Shown here piece after piece: positions 34,178-40,684 of a DNA stretch of 40,684 bases (positions are counted from its first letter, which is position 1; the number at the start of each line of letters is the position of its first letter). Where the stretch lies: assembly GCA_045533955.1 (NCBI GenBank), contig JAZSIU010000018.1, forward strand, positions 1-40,684. The letters run 5' to 3'. The stretch is from HGM04593 sp045533955. Lineage in GTDB: Bacteria > Bacteroidota > Bacteroidia > Bacteroidales > Bacteroidaceae. Below the pieces are notes generated by a model that was not told where the DNA came from, made no database searches, and worked only from the letters and a program-made list of their open reading frames with translations. A program made the translations under genes and the position numbers.

Positions 34178-34357
34178 TTACTCTTCAACAATGGCAACCA
34201 AATGCTGAACTTTCTTAATCATACCACGAATAGAGGCATTATCGGTGTGCTCAACAACCTTGTTCATCTTAGTGAGACCAAGAGCATCGAGAGTAAGCTT
34301 CTGTGTCTTGGGGGCACCGATACGACTTCTTACTTGTTTAATCTTGATAGTAGCCAT
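34178..34357 (-). CDS. rpmD: 50S ribosomal protein L30
   Basis: This 59-residue protein (MATIKIKQVRSRIGAPKTQK; ends KVQHLVAIVEE) is a normal-length L30 between rpsE and rplO. Its start is preceded by AAGGAGG (34370-34364) at 6-base spacing, a strong Shine-Dalgarno sequence that overlaps the rpsE stop; such strong sites are uncommon in this phylum. Confidence 0.94.
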   Translation of the reverse strand: MATIKIKQVRSRIGAPKTQKLTLDALGLTKMNKVVEHTDNASIRGMIKKVQHLVAIVEE

Positions 34358-34363
34358 TATAAT

Positions 34364-34370
34364 CCTCCTT
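34364..34370 (-). promoter_or_regulatory. strong Shine-Dalgarno site for rpmD
   Basis: AAGGAGG, six bases before the rpmD ATG at 34357. It overlaps the last codons of rpsE, so ribosomes finishing rpsE could reinitiate here. Confidence 0.7.
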
Positions 34371-34884
34371 ATCCGTTAAATACTTTATTCATACTGATAC
34401 CTCTGTTCTGGGCAATCATACGCGCATCACGCATTTCGCTGAGCGCTGCGATTGTAGCCTTAACCAAGTTGTGGGGGTTAGATGAACCCTTTGACTTAGC
34501 AAGAACGTCAGTGATACCTACGCTCTCGAGTACGGCACGCATCGCACCACCGGCAACTACTCCGGTACCGTGAGAAGCGGGCTTAATGAATACCTCGGCA
34601 CCACCGAAACGAGCCGATTGCTCGTGGGGTACTGTACCTTTAAGAACGGGCACACGTACAAGGTTCTTCTTAGCAGCCTCTATACCCTTAGAGATAGCGG
34701 CAGTAACCTCGCTTGCCTTACCAAGGCCATAACCGATGATACCATTCTCGTTACCTACAACAACGATTGCCGAGAAACTGAATGTACGACCACCCTTAGT
34801 AACCTTAGTTACACGATTGATTGCAACCAATCTGTCTTTCAATTCTACGTCGTTTGCGACTTTTACTCTATTATTTACTGCCAT
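34369..34884 (-). CDS. rpsE: 30S ribosomal protein S5
   Basis: The 171-residue protein starts MAVNNRVKVANDVELKDRL from ATG 34884; an ATG at 34890 overlapping the rplR stop would add MN and is possible. LVAINRVTKVTKGGRTFSFS and GYGLGKASEVTAAISKG are S5 signatures. S5 lies at the mRNA entry of the 30S subunit. Confidence 0.95.
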   Translation of the reverse strand: MAVNNRVKVANDVELKDRLVAINRVTKVTKGGRTFSFSAIVVVGNENGIIGYGLGKASEVTAAISKGIEAAKKNLVRVPVLKGTVPHEQSARFGGAEVFIKPASHGTGVVAGGAMRAVLESVGITDVLAKSKGSSNPHNLVKATIAALSEMRDARMIAQNRGISMNKVFNG

Positions 34885-34889
34885 ATTCA

Positions 34890-35231
34890 TTAGAATTTAA
34901 GACCTCCATTACGTGCAGCATCAGCTACTTCCTTCACTCTACCGTGGTACAGATAACCGTTACGGTCGAAGACAACGGTTGTGATACCTGCCTCCTGAGC
35001 CTTCTTTGCGATCATCTCGCCAACCTTAGCAGCCTGCTCTTTCTTGGGCATAGCCTCAAGACCAAGAGAAGATGCCGCAGCCAATGTGCGACCGGTCTGG
35101 TCATTTATAATCTGAACATAAATCTGCTTGTTGCTGCGGAACACGCTCATACGGGGACGCTCGGCAACACCAAAAATCCTGTTGCGCACTCTATATTTAA
35201 TCTTAGTACGTCTTTCTATCTTTGTTGTCAT
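34890..35231 (-). CDS. rplR: 50S ribosomal protein L18
   Basis: The 113-residue protein (MTTKIERRTKIKYRVRNRIF) has the L18 region RPRMSVFRSNKQIYVQIIND and the C-terminal FDRNGYLYHGRVKEVADAAR. It binds 5S rRNA. Its stop codon is next to the rpsE start. Confidence 0.96.
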   Translation of the reverse strand: MTTKIERRTKIKYRVRNRIFGVAERPRMSVFRSNKQIYVQIINDQTGRTLAAASSLGLEAMPKKEQAAKVGEMIAKKAQEAGITTVVFDRNGYLYHGRVKEVADAARNGGLKF

Positions 35232-35250
35232 ATGCTTACAATTTTACTAA

Positions 35251-35829
35251 TTATTTTGCACCTGCCGATTTACCAGACTTGCGGCGAATAACCTCACCAA
35301 CAAACTTAACACCCTTACCTTTGTAAGGCTCAGGCTTACGGAATGAGCGGAGCTTAGCACAAACCATACCCAAAAGCTGCTTGTCGCAAGACTCTAAGAT
35401 GATAAGAGGGTTCTTATTTCTCTCAGACTTTGTCTCGAACTTAACCTCAGCGGGAAGCTGTAGATAGATAGAGTGTGTAAAACCAAGAATCAACTCAAGT
35501 GTGTTGCCGGGCTTCTCGTTTACACGATAACCTACACCAACGAGCTCGAGCTCTTTCTTGAAACCGGTTGAAACACCGGTTACCATATTGTTAACGAGTG
35601 CTCTGTAAAGACCGTGATAAGCGTGCTCCTGCTTTGAAGCCTCGGCAACAGTCTTGCCACCTGCATAGTCGAGCACAACCTGTCCGTTCTCGATGTTAAG
35701 AACGATAGAGGGATCTACTTTCTGTGAAAGCTCACCCTTGGGGCCTTTTACAGTTACTGTGTTGTCATCACTTACTGTGATAGTAACCTTCTCGGGGATA
35801 CTGATAGGTAATTTACCAATTCTAGACAT
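35251..35829 (-). CDS. rplF: 50S ribosomal protein L6
   Basis: The 192-residue protein begins MSRIGKLPISIPEKVTITVS and ends with the conserved EPYKGKGVKFVGEVIRRKSGKSAGAK stretch around residues 168-192. Two L6 beta domains of normal length are visible. AGGAGG (35844-35839) nine bases before the ATG is a second strong Shine-Dalgarno site in this operon. Confidence 0.96.
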   Translation of the reverse strand: MSRIGKLPISIPEKVTITVSDDNTVTVKGPKGELSQKVDPSIVLNIENGQVVLDYAGGKTVAEASKQEHAYHGLYRALVNNMVTGVSTGFKKELELVGVGYRVNEKPGNTLELILGFTHSIYLQLPAEVKFETKSERNKNPLIILESCDKQLLGMVCAKLRSFRKPEPYKGKGVKFVGEVIRRKSGKSAGAK

Positions 35830-35846
35830 TGCTCAATTCCTCCTCA

Positions 35847-36242
35847 TTAGTAGACGTAGCAGAGTACCTCACCACCGATTCTCTCGGCAGCAGCCTCTTT
35901 GTCTGTCATTACACCTTTGGATGTCGACAAAATAGCGATACCCAATCCATTTATCACTCTGGGCATATCCTTGTATCCCGTATAACGACGTAAACCGGGT
36001 GAAGAAACGCGAACCAAATTCTTGATAGCGTTAACCTTGTTTACTGCGTCGTACTTCAGGGCAATCTTAATTGTACCCTGAGGGCCATCCTCAACGAACT
36101 TGTAGTTCAAGATGTAACCCTTCTCAAAAAGAATCTTTGTAATCTCCTTCTTGAGGTTAGAGGCAGGAACTTCAACCACTCTGTGCTTAGCTTGAATGGC
36201 ATTTCTCAACCTCGTCAAATAATCTGCAATAGGATCTGTCAT
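35847..36242 (-). CDS. rpsH: 30S ribosomal protein S8
   Basis: From ATG 36242 the product is 131 residues and starts MTDPIADYLTRLRNAIQAKH, the usual S8 N-terminus; an upstream in-frame start at 36296 adds a hydrophobic stretch and is rejected. The C-terminal STSKGVMTDKEAAAERIGGE is conserved. S8 binds the central domain of 16S rRNA and in E. coli represses the spc operon. The gap to rpsN upstream is 63 bases, the widest in this part of the operon. Confidence 0.95.
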   Translation of the reverse strand: MTDPIADYLTRLRNAIQAKHRVVEVPASNLKKEITKILFEKGYILNYKFVEDGPQGTIKIALKYDAVNKVNAIKNLVRVSSPGLRRYTGYKDMPRVINGLGIAILSTSKGVMTDKEAAAERIGGEVLCYVY

Positions 36243-36305
36243 AAAAATTAAATTTAAATTGATCAGGACTTCCCTGACAATATTTATATTAAACACTCAG
36301 AAAAT

Positions 36306-36605
36306 TTACCAACTTGCTTTTCTAACGCCGGGGATAAGACCCTGTGATGCCATCTCGCGGAATTGAATACGAGAGATGCCGAAGAGGCGGATATAACCCT
36401 TGGGACGACCGGTGAGCTTGCAACGGTTGTGCATACGGATGGGGTTAGAGTTCAAAGGCAGTGACTGAAGCTTGCGAGCTGCCTCATAAGCCTCTTCGGG
36501 AGAACCTGTGTTGATGATCTTCTTCAGAGCCTCACGCTTTGCAGCGTACTTCTTTGTCAACTTTGCACGCTTTACCTCGCGTGCCTTCATTGATTCTTTT
36601 GCCAT
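36306..36605 (-). CDS. rpsN: 30S ribosomal protein S14 (zinc-free form)
   Basis: The 99-residue protein (MAKESMKAREVKRAKLTKKY) has the S14 core NRCKLTGRPKGYIRLFGISR and the end GLIPGVRKASW. It is the long type without the CxxC zinc motif. It lies 3 bases past the rplE stop. Confidence 0.96.
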   Translation of the reverse strand: MAKESMKAREVKRAKLTKKYAAKREALKKIINTGSPEEAYEAARKLQSLPLNSNPIRMHNRCKLTGRPKGYIRLFGISRIQFREMASQGLIPGVRKASW

Positions 36606-36608
36606 ATC

Positions 36609-37166
36609 TTACGAATTTTTAGCGTTCTTGAAAGGTAAACCAAACTCCTTGAGCAGTGCGTAACCCTCTTCATCGGTCTTAGCGGTAGTTACAAATGTGA
36701 TGTTCATACCGGTCAGACGCATAATGTTGTCGATGTTAATCTCGGGGAAGATAATCTGCTCCTTGATACCAAGTGAGTAGTTACCGTTACCGTCGAACTT
36801 GCTCTCGATACCCTTGAAGTCGCGGATACGAGGAAGAGCAACGCGAATGAGACGCTCCAAGAACTCGTACATACGCTCGCGACGCAGTGTTACCATAACA
36901 CCGATAGGCATCTTCTTACGTAGTTTGAAATTCGATATATCCTTACGTGATACCGTAGCAACGGCTTTCTGGCCTGTGATAGCGGTAATCTCGTTGATAG
37001 CTACGTCAATAATCTTCTTGTCCTGTGTTGCTGCACCAAGACCCTCGTTGATAACGATTTTCTTGAGTACGGGCACCTGCATAGGTGAAGAGTAATTGAA
37101 CTGTTTCATCAAAGCCGGAGCAATACGCTCGGCATATTCTTTCTTAAGGCTGGCTGTATTACTCAT
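36609..37166 (-). CDS. rplE: 50S ribosomal protein L5
   Basis: The 185-residue protein has KKIVINEGLGAATQDKK, KLRKKMPIGVMVTLRRERMYEFL and the C-terminal NITFVTTAKTDEEGYALLKEFG. L5 binds 5S rRNA and contacts P-site tRNA. Its ATG shares a base with the rplX stop (TAATG), and GAGGAG (37180-37175), inside the last codons of rplX, is at a workable Shine-Dalgarno distance. Confidence 0.96.
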   Translation of the reverse strand: MSNTASLKKEYAERIAPALMKQFNYSSPMQVPVLKKIVINEGLGAATQDKKIIDVAINEITAITGQKAVATVSRKDISNFKLRKKMPIGVMVTLRRERMYEFLERLIRVALPRIRDFKGIESKFDGNGNYSLGIKEQIIFPEINIDNIMRLTGMNITFVTTAKTDEEGYALLKEFGLPFKNAKNS

Positions 37167-37486
37167 TATTTAATCTCCTCTCCTGATTTTTTAGCATAAC
37201 GTACCTTTACACCCTCCTCGTTAACCTTGCGACCGATGCGTGTGGGCTTGCCACTCTTGGGGTCGATGAGGTTAAGGTTGGAAACGTGAATAGCGGCCTC
37301 TTGTTTTACAATACCTCCGTGGGGATTCTTGGCGCTGGGCTTCGTGCTCTTGGAAACCATATTAACGCCCTCTACAATGGCACGGTCTTTCTCAACGAGA
37401 ACAGAGAGTACCTTACCGGTCTTACCCTTGTCCTCGCCTGAGTTTACATAGACCATATCACCTTTCTTGATATGTAACTTTTTCAT
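37166..37486 (-). CDS. rplX: 50S ribosomal protein L24
   Basis: The 106-residue protein starts MKKLHIKKGDMVYVNSGEDK and carries the KOW motif (GEDKGKTGKVLSVLVEKDR). L24 is an early assembly protein of the large subunit. It overlaps rplE by one base. Confidence 0.96.
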   Translation of the reverse strand: MKKLHIKKGDMVYVNSGEDKGKTGKVLSVLVEKDRAIVEGVNMVSKSTKPSAKNPHGGIVKQEAAIHVSNLNLIDPKSGKPTRIGRKVNEEGVKVRYAKKSGEEIK

Positions 37487-37505
37487 TACTTCGATTTTTT
37501 AAACA

Positions 37506-37874
37506 TTAAAGTACCTCGGGTGCCAACGATACAACCTTTGTATATTGGGTTGCACGAAGCTCACGCGCTACCGGTCCGAAGATACGGCTGCCGCGCATCT
37601 CGCCGGCGTTATTAAGTAGTATGCAAGCGTTGTCGTCGAAGCGGATGTACGAACCATCCTGACGGCGAACCTCTTTCTTAGTACGAACGATGAGTGCCTT
37701 TGAAACAACACCCTTCTTCATATCGCTCGAGGGGATTACGCTTTTTACAGCGACAACGATAACATCGCCTACAGAAGCGTATCGACGACGTGTACCACCG
37801 AGTACACGGATACACAATGCCTCTTTAGCACCGCTGTTATCACATACTGTAAGTCTTGATTCAACCTGTATCAT
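37506..37874 (-). CDS. rplN: 50S ribosomal protein L14
   Basis: The 122-residue protein begins MIQVESRLTVCDNSGAKEAL and ends ATQYTKVVSLAPEVL, with SRIFGPVARELR near the C-terminus. L14 forms an intersubunit bridge. It starts 2 bases after the rpsQ stop. Confidence 0.97.
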   Translation of the reverse strand: MIQVESRLTVCDNSGAKEALCIRVLGGTRRRYASVGDVIVVAVKSVIPSSDMKKGVVSKALIVRTKKEVRRQDGSYIRFDDNACILLNNAGEMRGSRIFGPVARELRATQYTKVVSLAPEVL

Positions 37875-37876
37875 AA

Positions 37877-38131
37877 TTACTTAACTTTTTCGATGATTTC
37901 TACTAATCTCCATCTCTTAGTCTTGCTCAAAGGACGTGTCTCCATAATGCGGATTGTATCGCCAACAGAGCACTCATTCTTCTCATCGTGTACGTGATAC
38001 TTCTTGGTTCTGCTCACGAACTTACCATAGATGGGGTGCTTCTCCTTGAATTTAGCGGCAACGGTAACTGTCTTATCCATTTTGTTGCTCAGAACGATAC
38101 CGGTACGCTCTTTTCTTAAATTTCTTTCCAT
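37877..38131 (-). CDS. rpsQ: 30S ribosomal protein S17
   Basis: The 84-residue protein has RKERTGIVLSNKMDKTVTVA and VGDTIRIMETRPLSKTKRWR, the S17 OB-fold signatures. S17 binds the 5' domain of 16S rRNA early in assembly. Confidence 0.97.
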   Translation of the reverse strand: MERNLRKERTGIVLSNKMDKTVTVAAKFKEKHPIYGKFVSRTKKYHVHDEKNECSVGDTIRIMETRPLSKTKRWRLVEIIEKVK

Positions 38132-38140
38132 AGGTGCTCT

Positions 38141-38338
38141 TTATTTTTGATTTAATTCGCGAGAACGCAACTCACTCTTCATACGTGCAATAGTGCGACG
38201 TACCTTCTTCAACTCCTCGGCATTCTCCAGAGGTGATATTGCGTGATTCAGTCTCATTTGAGCATAACGTGCAACCTCGGTCTCCACTCTTTCCTTGAGC
38301 TCAACGGTAGAGAGCTCCCTAATTTCTGCTATCTTCAT
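38141..38338 (-). CDS. rpmC: 50S ribosomal protein L29
   Basis: The 65-residue helical protein (MKIAEIRELSTVELKERVET) has RRTIARMKSELRSRE near the end. L29 lies at the peptide exit site where trigger factor and SRP bind. It sits between rplP and rpsQ. Confidence 0.96.
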   Translation of the reverse strand: MKIAEIRELSTVELKERVETEVARYAQMRLNHAISPLENAEELKKVRRTIARMKSELRSRELNQK

Positions 38339-38346
38339 AATTATGC

Positions 38347-38772
38347 TTAATTTTGAGCGTCATAATCGCGTCTAACAATAAACTTAGTTGTAACAGGAAG
38401 TTTCTGAGCTGCAAGACGCAAAGCCTCTTTTGCTGTCTCAAAAGGAACTCCCTCTACCTCGATAAGGATGCGGCCGGGTGTTACGGGGAATACAAAACCT
38501 TCGGGATCTCCCTTACCCTTACCCATACGTACGTCAGCGGGCTTGCGGGTGATAGGTTTATCGGGGAAGATACGTATCCAAACCTGTCCCTGACGCTGCA
38601 TATAACGTGTAACGGCGATACGAGCTGCCTCAATCTGACGGCCGTTCAACCATTTGTACTGCAAGCACTTGATACCGAAAGAACCAAAAGCGAGCTGATT
38701 TCCGCGCTGTGCGAAGCCCTTGGTTACTCCGTGCTGCACTCTTCTATATTTTGTCTTTTTAGGCTGTAACAT
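38347..38772 (-). CDS. rplP: 50S ribosomal protein L16
   Basis: The 141-residue protein starts MLQPKKTKYRRVQHGVTKGF and contains RQIEAARIAVTRYMQRQGQV and FPDKPITRKPADVRMGKGKG. L16 helps position A-site tRNA. The first residues and length match the family. Confidence 0.97.
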   Translation of the reverse strand: MLQPKKTKYRRVQHGVTKGFAQRGNQLAFGSFGIKCLQYKWLNGRQIEAARIAVTRYMQRQGQVWIRIFPDKPITRKPADVRMGKGKGDPEGFVFPVTPGRILIEVEGVPFETAKEALRLAAQKLPVTTKFIVRRDYDAQN

Positions 38773-38795
38773 AATTCTTCTTGAAATTCAATTCG

Positions 38796-39524
38796 TTAGC
38801 GATTGTTGTTTTTCTTACGTTTGAAGTTTCTTCCGCCAGCCTGGTTATTGCTGAAGCCGCTCTCTTTGCTCTGAGCAAAGTTAGGTGCAAGGTCTCTCTT
38901 GTCATAAACCTCACCACGGCAAATCCAAACCTTGATACCGAGCAAACCAACCTTTGTCAAAGCCTCTGTCTGACAATAGTCAATGTCGGCACGGAAAGTG
39001 TGCAAGGGAGTACGACCCTCCTTGTACATCTCTGAGCGTGCCATCTCGGCACCGTTCAAACGACCTGAAATCTGTACTTTGATACCCTCGGCACCCATAC
39101 GCATTGCACTTGCAACAGCAGTCTTGATGGCGCGACGGTAAGCAATCTTACCCTCTACCTGACGTGCGATGTTATTTGCAACGATATTAGCATCCAACTC
39201 GAGCTTCTTAACCTCGAAAATGTTAATCTGGATGTCCTTATCGGTTATCTTCTTCAACTCCTCTTTCAATTTGTCAACCTCTTGACCGCCCTTACCGATG
39301 ATAAGACCGGGCTTTGCGGTGCATACAGTGATTGTAACGAGTTTCAAAGTACGCTCAATGACAATTCTCGATACGCTAGCCTTGGCCAGACGTACATTCA
39401 GGTACTTTCTAATCTTTGAATCCTCAACCAACTCGTCACCGTAGTTTTTGCCACCGTACCAATTGGAATCCCATCCTCTGATGATACCCAAACGATTACT
39501 TATCGGATTAACCTTCTGTCCCAT
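38796..39524 (-). CDS. rpsC: 30S ribosomal protein S3
   Basis: The 242-residue protein begins MGQKVNPISNRLGIIRGWDS. It has the KH-type PGLIIGKGGQEVDKLKEEL and the C-terminal GAEGIKVQISGRLNGAEMAR and FRADIDYCQTEALTKVG. S3 lines the mRNA entry channel. A short Asn/Gly/Lys-rich tail follows residue 225. Confidence 0.97.
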   Translation of the reverse strand: MGQKVNPISNRLGIIRGWDSNWYGGKNYGDELVEDSKIRKYLNVRLAKASVSRIVIERTLKLVTITVCTAKPGLIIGKGGQEVDKLKEELKKITDKDIQINIFEVKKLELDANIVANNIARQVEGKIAYRRAIKTAVASAMRMGAEGIKVQISGRLNGAEMARSEMYKEGRTPLHTFRADIDYCQTEALTKVGLLGIKVWICRGEVYDKRDLAPNFAQSKESGFSNNQAGGRNFKRKKNNNR

Positions 39525-39538
39525 TGCTTTCTACGTTT

Positions 39539-39943
39539 TTAATTGTCATTACTTACTTTAGTATCCACATAGATTGTTACGTGGTTGGAACGCTTGCGGA
39601 TTCTGTATCCGCGACCCTGAGGCGCAGGACGCATACGGTAGAGTGTACGTGCCTCATCTACAAAAATCTGTGAGATGTAGAGCTCGCCATTCTCGGCCTT
39701 ACGCTCGTTCTTCTGCTCCCAGTTTGCAATTGCCGAGCGCAACAGTTTCTCAACGTTGGCGCTTGCAGCCTTTGTCGAAAATTTCAGAACGCCAAGTGCA
39801 CGGCCAACTTCCATTCCGCGAACCATATCGGCAACAAGGCGCATCTTGCGGGGTGAAGAGGGGATATCTCTTGCACTGGCAAAGTACAGACTCTTGCGAG
39901 CCTCTTTTTTCTTGTCAGCAGCTAATTTCTTTCTTGCTCCCAT
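39539..39943 (-). CDS. rplV: 50S ribosomal protein L22
   Basis: The 134-residue protein has a basic N-terminus, then ARDIPSSPRKMRLVADMVRG and RMRPAPQGRGYRIRKRSNHV. Its extended loop lines the peptide exit tunnel. It is 14 bases before rpsC. Confidence 0.96.
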   Translation of the reverse strand: MGARKKLAADKKKEARKSLYFASARDIPSSPRKMRLVADMVRGMEVGRALGVLKFSTKAASANVEKLLRSAIANWEQKNERKAENGELYISQIFVDEARTLYRMRPAPQGRGYRIRKRSNHVTIYVDTKVSNDN

Positions 39944-39982
39944 TATTATATTCTGTTTTATTTCAAATTTTTAAAAGCCTGA

Positions 39983-40252
39983 TTACTTTTTGCGGTTACC
40001 AGAGTGTCCACGGAAAGTACGTGTGGGTGCAAACTCACCCAACTTATGACCTACCATATTCTCTGTAACGTAAACAGGGATGAATTTATTACCGTTATGA
40101 ACAGCTATAGTGTGTCCCACAAAATCGGGAGAAATCATAGAAGCACGAGCCCAAGTCTTGATGACCGATTTCTTACCGCTCTCGTTCATGGCAAGCACTT
40201 TGCTCTCCAATTTTACATTGATATAGGGACCTTTTTTTAATGAACGACTCAT
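39983..40252 (-). CDS. rpsS: 30S ribosomal protein S19
   Basis: The 89-residue protein starts MSRSLKKGPYINVKLESKVL and has VGHTIAVHNGNKFIPVYVTE and LGEFAPTRTFRGHSG. S19 sits at the head of the 30S subunit with S13. Confidence 0.97.
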   Translation of the reverse strand: MSRSLKKGPYINVKLESKVLAMNESGKKSVIKTWARASMISPDFVGHTIAVHNGNKFIPVYVTENMVGHKLGEFAPTRTFRGHSGNRKK

Positions 40253-40276
40253 ATTATTACAAAAATTTCCTTATTA

Positions 40277-40684
40277 TTACTTCTTTCTTCTCTCGATAAT
40301 ATACTTTGTAGACTGCTTCTTGGGTGCACGAGTCTTAAGACCCTTAGCGTACAAGCCCTTACGAGATCTAGGATGACCTCCTGAAGCACGACCTTCACCA
40401 CCACCCATCGGGTGATCTACGGGGTTCATAACAACACCACGGTTGTGAGGACGACGACCCATCCAACGTGAACGACCGGCCTTACCCGAGCTCTCAAGTG
40501 CGTGGTCAGAGTTACCTACTGTACCAACTGTCGCACGACAGGTACCGAGGATACGACGAACCTCACCCGAGGGAAGCTTGATAACGCAGTAGTTCTCCTC
40601 ACGAGATACAATCTGTGCGAAGTTACCTGCCGAACGAACAAGCGCAAGTCGGAGGCCAAGCGGTCTTAGGAAGACAAAGTGGCC
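40277..40684 (-). CDS. rplB: 50S ribosomal protein L2, C-terminal part (truncated by window edge)
   Basis: The frame is open from the window edge to the stop at 40277 (135 residues). From LVRSAGNFAQIVSREENYC onward it matches L2: IKLPSGEVRRILGTCRATVG, GNSDHALESSGKAGRSRW, the peptidyl-transferase-proximal MNPVDHPMGGGEGRASGG and the basic end STKYIIERRKK. The first 13 residues at the edge (FVFLRPLGLR region) do not contain the PGxGxxLARSAG lead-in that L2 nearly always has, and no other frame supplies it, so about 45 bases at the edge are suspect. An internal ATG at 40462 is not the start. Confidence 0.92.
   Translation of the reverse strand, partial: GHFVFLRPLGLRLALVRSAGNFAQIVSREENYCVIKLPSGEVRRILGTCRATVGTVGNSDHALESSGKAGRSRWMGRRPHNRGVVMNPVDHPMGGGEGRASGGHPRSRKGLYAKGLKTRAPKKQSTKYIIERRKK

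Noticed and set aside
1..40684. CRISPR arrays, tRNA and rRNA genes
   Set aside because: No spaced direct repeats, cloverleaf-like intergenic sequence or rRNA segment was recognised; intergenic gaps are mostly short.

Overview
The window looks like a metagenome-assembled or draft contig from a member of the order Bacteroidales (phylum Bacteroidota). Supporting this are the gene content (DUF4837 lipoprotein, DUF4922 fusion, SpoIID-like protein, RlmN-DUF4837-PdxA order, a surface protein with a type IX-like C-terminus), Bacteroidota promoters of the TTTG-N19-TAnnTTTG type, zinc-free L36 and S14 ribosomal proteins, and mostly Shine-Dalgarno-free starts. I cannot name the genus. The left edge cuts through an IS1182-family transposase and the right edge cuts through rplB, where the last ~45 bases no longer look like rplB.

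Layout. (1) 1-440: the 3' end of the transposase plus a strong hairpin. (2) 446-7527, minus strand: a GT2-DUF4922 fusion, a SpoIID-like protein and an NhaC antiporter in one tight operon, a terminator/promoter, then a GT4 glycosyltransferase and a small unknown acidic protein. (3) 7709-16969, plus strand: a secreted transglutaminase-like protein with its own terminator; then a seven-gene run rlmN - DUF4837 lipoprotein - pdxA - nucleotidyltransferase - ATP-grasp - CDP-alcohol phosphotransferase - HAD; then a secreted OmpA-like protein preceded by a hairpin that abuts its start codon. (4) 16970-17600: a gene-free stretch holding a terminator-like hairpin and a large nested palindromic element. 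(5) 17601-19590, minus strand: a glycine-zipper lipoprotein followed by metY. (6) 19769-28093, minus strand: a 2655-residue secreted M60 (mucinase-type) metallopeptidase with lectin-like, discoidin-like and helical modules, followed by a 52-residue ORF of the MKK-x-Y-x-x-P type and a strong terminator. (7) 28211-40684, minus strand: the S10/spc/alpha ribosomal protein operon from rplB through rplQ, including secY, map, infA and rpoA, ending at a strong terminator.

How parts may work together. The nucleotidyltransferase, ATP-grasp, CDP-alcohol phosphotransferase and HAD genes are translationally close or overlapping and look like a pathway that activates and attaches a polar headgroup to a lipid; the headgroup is unknown. 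The M60 protein and the small ORF downstream look like one transcription unit for a host-glycoprotein-degrading surface enzyme and an uncharacterised small protein. The most promising poorly described items are the small ORF (19835-19993), the lipid-headgroup-like cluster (12410-15587), the palindromic element (17160-17480) and the GT2-DUF4922/SpoIID pair (3809-7527). I saw no tRNA, rRNA or CRISPR array.
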